Part shown: positions 41,442-44,427 of the stretch, in pieces | Numbering within the stretch: position 1 is the stretch's first letter | Layout: each line of letters begins with the position of its first letter | IMG/VR virus record: IMGVR_UViG_3300030061_001157 | Span: 1-44,427 of that record | Source: a virus | DNA length: 44,427 nt | Reading direction: 5' to 3' (one strand) | Position numbers and translations under genes: made by a program | Notes under the pieces: model-generated | Told to the model about the DNA's origin: nothing | Databases searched by the model: none | What the model saw: the letters and a program-made list of their open reading frames with translations, nothing else

Positions 41442-42389
41442 ATGCCTACATCAACTAAGCAAAAAAGAAATCCACAAGCTGATCTTACGCGCAAGGTCTT
41501 AAAGCAAATGAAAGAACACGGCGCGAACTGGGTTAAGCCGTGGATAGGAGTGTCGAAGGGAGCGCACCATAACCCCATCACTAAAAATTATTACACTGGC
41601 GGAAATGTTTTTATACTTTGGGTTGCAGCCGAAAAGCACGGCTTCAGCGACCCTCGTTGGTCTACATATAAGGGTTGGGAATCCACTGACACGCCTGTAC
41701 CTAAAGGTGAGAAGGCCACTGCCTATGTACAAGTGCCTATGCTCACTAAGCTCAAAGAAAAGGGTAAGCCTATGCTCGATAAAAATGGCCGCCAAAAGAC
41801 TGGTCTTTTCTTTAGGACAGTAGCCCTCTGGAATGCCGAACAGGTAGGTGCTGAAGCACTTGTAACAGTAGAGCGCGACCCCGTTGAGACTCTCGCAAAT
41901 GTTGAGGAGTTTATAGCGAACTATATATCCGCCACTGGAGTAAAGCTTGTAATCCAACAAGGCAGCGACAGAGCCTATTACAGCGCGATAAAAGACAAAA
42001 TAGTAGTTCCGGCAATCGAAGATTTTAAAGGTCACACTGAGGCTGAAAAGCAGCAGGGCTACTATGGCACTGAGCTGCATGAAATCGGACATTCTACCGC
42101 TCACAAATCACGCCTAAATCGCGCTGAGATATATGATAGAACCCCAGAGAACTATGCGAAGGAGGAATTATGCGCGGAGTTGTGTGCAGTTTTTGCCTCA
42201 GCCGCTCTGGGCATAGAGCATACGCCTGCCCCTGACCACGCGCAGTACCTCGCAAGCTGGATGAAAGCCCTTGAGAATGATGAACGACTATTCTTTAAGG
42301 CAGCAGGGAAGGCTCAGAAAGCACTGGCCTATCTGCAAGCGCAGCAGCCTAAGCCTGAAGAGGAGGATGCAGCCGAAAAGGTTGCTTAA
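41442..42389 (+). CDS. ardC: ArdC-family antirestriction protein
   Basis: A 315-residue protein with the two ArdC domains. An N-terminal ssDNA-binding domain (about 1-135) includes WVKPWIGVSKGAHHNPITKN, YYTGGNVFILWVAAEKHGFS and FFRTVALWNAEQ. A C-terminal zincin has YYGTELHEIGHSTAHKSRLN, with H213-E214-I215-G216-H217, and EELCAELCAVF (E241, E242, E246) as the third-ligand region. The known relatives protect incoming single-stranded plasmid or phage DNA from host restriction. It is preceded by the best promoter and by the AT-box. Early expression is expected. Confidence 0.92.
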   Translation: MPTSTKQKRNPQADLTRKVLKQMKEHGANWVKPWIGVSKGAHHNPITKNYYTGGNVFILWVAAEKHGFSDPRWSTYKGWESTDTPVPKGEKATAYVQVPMLTKLKEKGKPMLDKNGRQKTGLFFRTVALWNAEQVGAEALVTVERDPVETLANVEEFIANYISATGVKLVIQQGSDRAYYSAIKDKIVVPAIEDFKGHTEAEKQQGYYGTELHEIGHSTAHKSRLNRAEIYDRTPENYAKEELCAELCAVFASAALGIEHTPAPDHAQYLASWMKALENDERLFFKAAGKAQKALAYLQAQQPKPEEEDAAEKVA

Positions 42390-42406
42390 ATCTAACGAAA
42401 TCTAAC

Positions 42407-42422
42407 GCCCCCTTCGGGGGGC
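42407..42422 (+). terminator. GCCCCC-TTCG-GGGGGC hairpin after ardC
   Basis: A perfect six-pair stem closed by the very stable UUCG tetraloop (C-UUCG-G), 18 bases after the ardC stop. No U-run follows, so it may block 3' exonucleases or slow polymerase rather than be a classic terminator. A direct repeat AAATCTAACG (42388-42397 and 42398-42407) precedes it. Confidence 0.7.
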
Positions 42423-42441
42423 ATCACTTGGAGTAAACACT

Positions 42442-42714
42442 ATGAACGATTACATAATCACCAAACATATTAACGCTTTGCTAGATGCTACTCTCATCAG
42501 AAAACGTAGCAATAAAAATGGTCTAGAACTAGACGTTAAACAGAGGAATCAATTGAGGTATGTCATCAGTGCAGGATTAATGTCTAGTCAAAGTTTGGTT
42601 GATAAAGTTATCGACCAAATGAAGTCAGACATAGAATCCAACGATTGGACTTCAATAGAGGGACTGCTAATTCTCATTGAGCCTGACTTACTTAAAGGAT
42701 TCTTGTCTGATTAA
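42442..42714 (+). CDS. 90-aa helical early protein
   Basis: A 90-residue soluble helical protein (NALLDATLIRKRSNKNGLEL; SLVDKVIDQMKSDIESNDWT). GGAG at 42430-42433 precedes ATG 42442. No Cys and no recognised motif. It is followed by 74 non-coding bases with the second copy of the promoter-like repeat. Confidence 0.72.
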   Translation: MNDYIITKHINALLDATLIRKRSNKNGLELDVKQRNQLRYVISAGLMSSQSLVDKVIDQMKSDIESNDWTSIEGLLILIEPDLLKGFLSD

Positions 42715-42723
42715 AGTTAACAC

Positions 42724-42760
42724 TTGCAATGCCGATTAATACCATTAACATAATCAATAC
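42724..42760 (+). promoter_or_regulatory. early promoter-like repeat, copy 3
   Basis: Same 37-base layout as at 40058-40094 (TTGCAATGCC, TTAATA, CATTAA, CAATAC), ahead of the gene at 42789. Read as sigma-70, TTGCAA, 16 bases, TAACAT. Three related elements in 2.7 kb all on the plus strand suggest a shared early regulon. Confidence 0.65.
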
Positions 42761-42788
42761 TTTTTACTAATGAACTTGGAGGTTCCAC

Positions 42789-43073
42789 ATGAAACATCAA
42801 AGCACAGTAGATCAGATAGCTGAATTGTCAGCACAGATTTGTTACTTGAATGAGGAGAAGAAAGCTCTCATCGAAAGCCTCAAGGCTGAGGGTGCGGGTA
42901 GGTACTGCGGCACTGAGCATTACTTACAGGTCTCAGTATCAGAACGCGCCACGCTTGATCCAGTGGCCGTTCGCAACAAACTAAGCAGGCAGTTCATCGC
43001 CGCGCACACTCGCGTCACAGAGGTCGTGACAGCCTCTCTCAAGGGTTACAACAGAGACAGGAGGGTCGCGTAA
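42789..43073 (+). CDS. 94-aa conserved-type phage early protein
   Basis: A 94-residue protein with an N-terminal coiled helix (MKHQSTVDQIAELSAQICYL) and a beta/helix core GTEHYLQVSVSERATLDPVA, then RNKLSRQFIAAHTRVTEVVT. The RYCGTEHYLQVSVSxRATLD...KLSRQFIAAHT pattern is a small protein I recall across phages of several hosts, of unknown function. GGAGG precedes ATG 42789. The stop overlaps the next ATG. Confidence 0.78.
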   Translation: MKHQSTVDQIAELSAQICYLNEEKKALIESLKAEGAGRYCGTEHYLQVSVSERATLDPVAVRNKLSRQFIAAHTRVTEVVTASLKGYNRDRRVA

Positions 43074-43480
43074 TGAAACAACAAATACCATTTGTTGAGC
43101 AGTGCGAATCCTCTATGAGGATCAATCAAAAGTTTAAAGATGACTGCGTAGTCAGGGCGATAAGTAACGCTACTGGTATGGCTTACAAGTTAGTCTTTGA
43201 AGATCTGATGGAGATCGGGTTAGAGATGTACGCTTGGCCTAATCAGGACATTGTCTGGATGGAGTACCTGAGCCGACTAGATTGGCAAAAGAATAAATGC
43301 CCTAGAGATTCTAATGGGAAGCTGATCAAGCTTAAGTATTGGAAGGATCATCCTGATACTGCGATTGTCAGGAACTCAGGTCACCTGACAGCGATAGTTG
43401 ATGGCTGTTGCTTTGACACTTGGGACTGTACCTATAGACCAGTCAACACTTATTGGACACCGGAGGTTCACAATGTTTAG
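43073..43480 (+). CDS. papain-fold-like putative cysteine peptidase
   Basis: A 135-residue protein with a candidate triad: C25 in KDDCVVRAISNATGMAY at the start of a helix, H104 in NSGHLTAIVDG, and D115 or D118 in CCFDTWDCTYRPVNTYW. This Cys...Gly-His...Asp spacing and the 'GHLTAIVDG..DTWD' end are those of small papain-fold or transglutaminase-like phage proteins. An active enzyme could process host or phage proteins or act as an amidase. The assignment is by motif only. Start ATG 43073 overlaps the previous stop. Confidence 0.7.
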   Translation: MKQQIPFVEQCESSMRINQKFKDDCVVRAISNATGMAYKLVFEDLMEIGLEMYAWPNQDIVWMEYLSRLDWQKNKCPRDSNGKLIKLKYWKDHPDTAIVRNSGHLTAIVDGCCFDTWDCTYRPVNTYWTPEVHNV

Positions 43481-43652
43481 TTTGAAAATATTACTGGCTA
43501 ACCTGAACCCATTCCTCCGCCTTGTATCGGTAGACAGAACCTTCTCTGTCTATCGAGGCTACGAGGCTACTGCAAGCAGTGACCTACGCTATGGTCGGAA
43601 GCGAGTGATCAGGCACAAGGGTGTTAAATATACATATCGGAGGGGCGCGTGA
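43473..43652 (+). CDS. 59-aa basic small protein
   Basis: Start ATG 43473 follows GGAGG at 43462-43466 and lies within the end of the previous gene. The longer frame to 43398 is less likely. Basic and aromatic C-terminus (RYGRKRVIRHKGVKYTYRRG), N-terminus hydrophobic (MFSLKILLANLNPFLRLVSV). Possibly nucleic-acid binding. No family recognised. Confidence 0.68.
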   Translation: MFSLKILLANLNPFLRLVSVDRTFSVYRGYEATASSDLRYGRKRVIRHKGVKYTYRRGA

Positions 43653-44008
43653 TGAATAACGAAGAATTCAAGAAAGAAATTTACAGTCTGGCTTTTGGGG
43701 AAGGGGCTTGCGAAAGTCCTGTCCCTTACGACCCTGAAGAAGTTGTAGAACAAATTGAAGCATACACCAATGCTTCTTTTCTGGACGACTGTTTGGAAGG
43801 AAAAGTACATGACGCTATCACACACCTATGGGGTGAGAAGGGTGAAACAGACCCTGACTTGTCACTAGGGCTGCGGTTGAGGGACAACATTGAGAACGAA
43901 GAAAATGAAAAGACTATCAATGCCATCAACACAATCATCCAAGCGTTAAATCAATTCCACACTGTACACAATGACAATGGTGAAACTGACGCTTTTAAAT
44001 ATTACTAA
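43652..44008 (+). CDS. 118-aa acidic early protein
   Basis: Starts at ATG 43652, or at GTG 43649, with GGAGGGG six bases before the ATG and an overlap with the prior stop. The protein is acidic and helical (NNEEFKKEIYSLAFGEGA; EENEKTINAINTIIQALNQF), with no Cys-rich or catalytic motif. Similar proteins are common in early phage regions. Function unknown. Confidence 0.72.
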   Translation: MNNEEFKKEIYSLAFGEGACESPVPYDPEEVVEQIEAYTNASFLDDCLEGKVHDAITHLWGEKGETDPDLSLGLRLRDNIENEENEKTINAINTIIQALNQFHTVHNDNGETDAFKYY

Positions 44009-44016
44009 GGAGAACG

Positions 44017-44406
44017 ATGATGATGAGATACAGGAAGCACAAACCTAACCAAGTAAGCTATGAGTTTGACTGGGAATGCCTCTCAAAAGATGGCGAAGTT
44101 TTAGACCATAGTCACTTCTTTTGGTGTGATAGTAAGACCACGATGTTGGAATACAAGAAAGAGATGCGCAATTACCGCATTGACTTGAGTACCTTAGAAC
44201 CTTACGGGATAAATAAAGAGCGAGAAGATAATGGGGATTACTACCAATTTGTAATCGTTAGGGATGAGTCTAATGAGGATGATGGGTTAGTAGATAGGGA
44301 CTGGGCTTATCTAAATGAGGACAACGAGCTTACTACGTTTGGTTGTGGAACTGAGATACCTAAGTATGTGAAGAAGTTTTTCAAGTTAGTTACAGGAGAA
44401 CGATGA
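44017..44406 (+). CDS. 129-aa early protein, acidic C-half
   Basis: ATG 44017 is followed at once by ATGATG and preceded by AAGGAGAACG. The N-terminus is basic (MMMRYRKHKPNQVSYEFDWE) and the rest acidic with Tyr/Asp (EREDNGDYYQFVIVRDESNE), beta-rich. It resembles small phage early proteins with no known job. The stop overlaps the next ATG. Confidence 0.7.
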   Translation: MMMRYRKHKPNQVSYEFDWECLSKDGEVLDHSHFFWCDSKTTMLEYKKEMRNYRIDLSTLEPYGINKEREDNGDYYQFVIVRDESNEDDGLVDRDWAYLNEDNELTTFGCGTEIPKYVKKFFKLVTGER

Positions 44407-44427
44407 TGACAATACAAGAATTGATTA
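44403..44427 (+). CDS. start of a further early gene (partial)
   Basis: ATG 44403, preceded by AGGAGAACG identical to the leader of the previous gene; the first codons read M-M-T-I-Q-E-L-I and then the window ends. Too short to identify. Confidence 0.55.

Overview
The window is one continuous piece of a tailed double-stranded DNA phage, most like an uncultured marine podovirus of a Gram-negative host. The phage assignment rests on a full morphogenesis set: TerS, TerL, portal, scaffold-like protein, major capsid protein, and P22 gp4/gp10-like connector and needle-base relatives. I see no tape-measure or sheath gene. The marine, Gram-negative assignment is inference. It rests on family resemblances I recognise from marine phages (GroES-like co-chaperonin, small Lys/Cys-rich proteins, several 2OG-Fe(II) oxygenases) and on a lipobox protein beside the lysis genes. 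No rRNA, tRNA, insertion sequence, integrase or CRISPR array was seen.

Layout. Positions 1-38835 plus 39400-39861 are a leftward (minus-strand) late block, tightly packed with many 1-8 nt start/stop overlaps. Read in transcription order it holds: terminase small subunit (39861-39400); a 564-nt repeat-rich non-coding gap; terminase large subunit; an unknown protein; a Lys/Met/Gly-repeat histone-like protein; portal; a small protein; a GroES-like co-chaperonin; a scaffold-like protein; two head proteins; and the major capsid protein with an intrinsic terminator behind it. Next come small structural and very basic proteins, the head-tail connectors, a tail-fibre region with a zinc ribbon, four consecutive 2OG-Fe(II) oxygenases, and a Gly-X-Y-rich putative adhesin. 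These are followed by small unknown genes, a membrane protein, a class 3 lipase, a lipoprotein, a holin-like protein, a GH24 lysozyme and an SNase-like nuclease. The block ends with a gp10-like tail protein and a run of large low-complexity or modular proteins, finishing in a giant ORF (at least 2209 codons) that runs off the left edge. That ORF carries a zincin motif and resembles the ejected 'polyvalent' phage proteins.

Positions 40130-44427 are a rightward (plus-strand) block of small, probably early genes. It includes an ArdC-type antirestriction protein and a putative papain-fold-like protein. The block has its own repeated promoter-like elements. The divergent region 39862-40129 separates it from the late block.

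Working together: the plus-strand genes probably protect and establish the incoming genome (ArdC, and perhaps the cysteine-protease-like protein). The minus-strand genes build, fill and release virions. The GroES homologue may retune host GroEL for capsid folding. The basic proteins may be packaged with DNA. The giant protein and its neighbours may be ejected into the host. The four oxygenases lie inside the fibre cassette and may modify the virion tip or the host surface. This last proposal is the most novel and the least proven.
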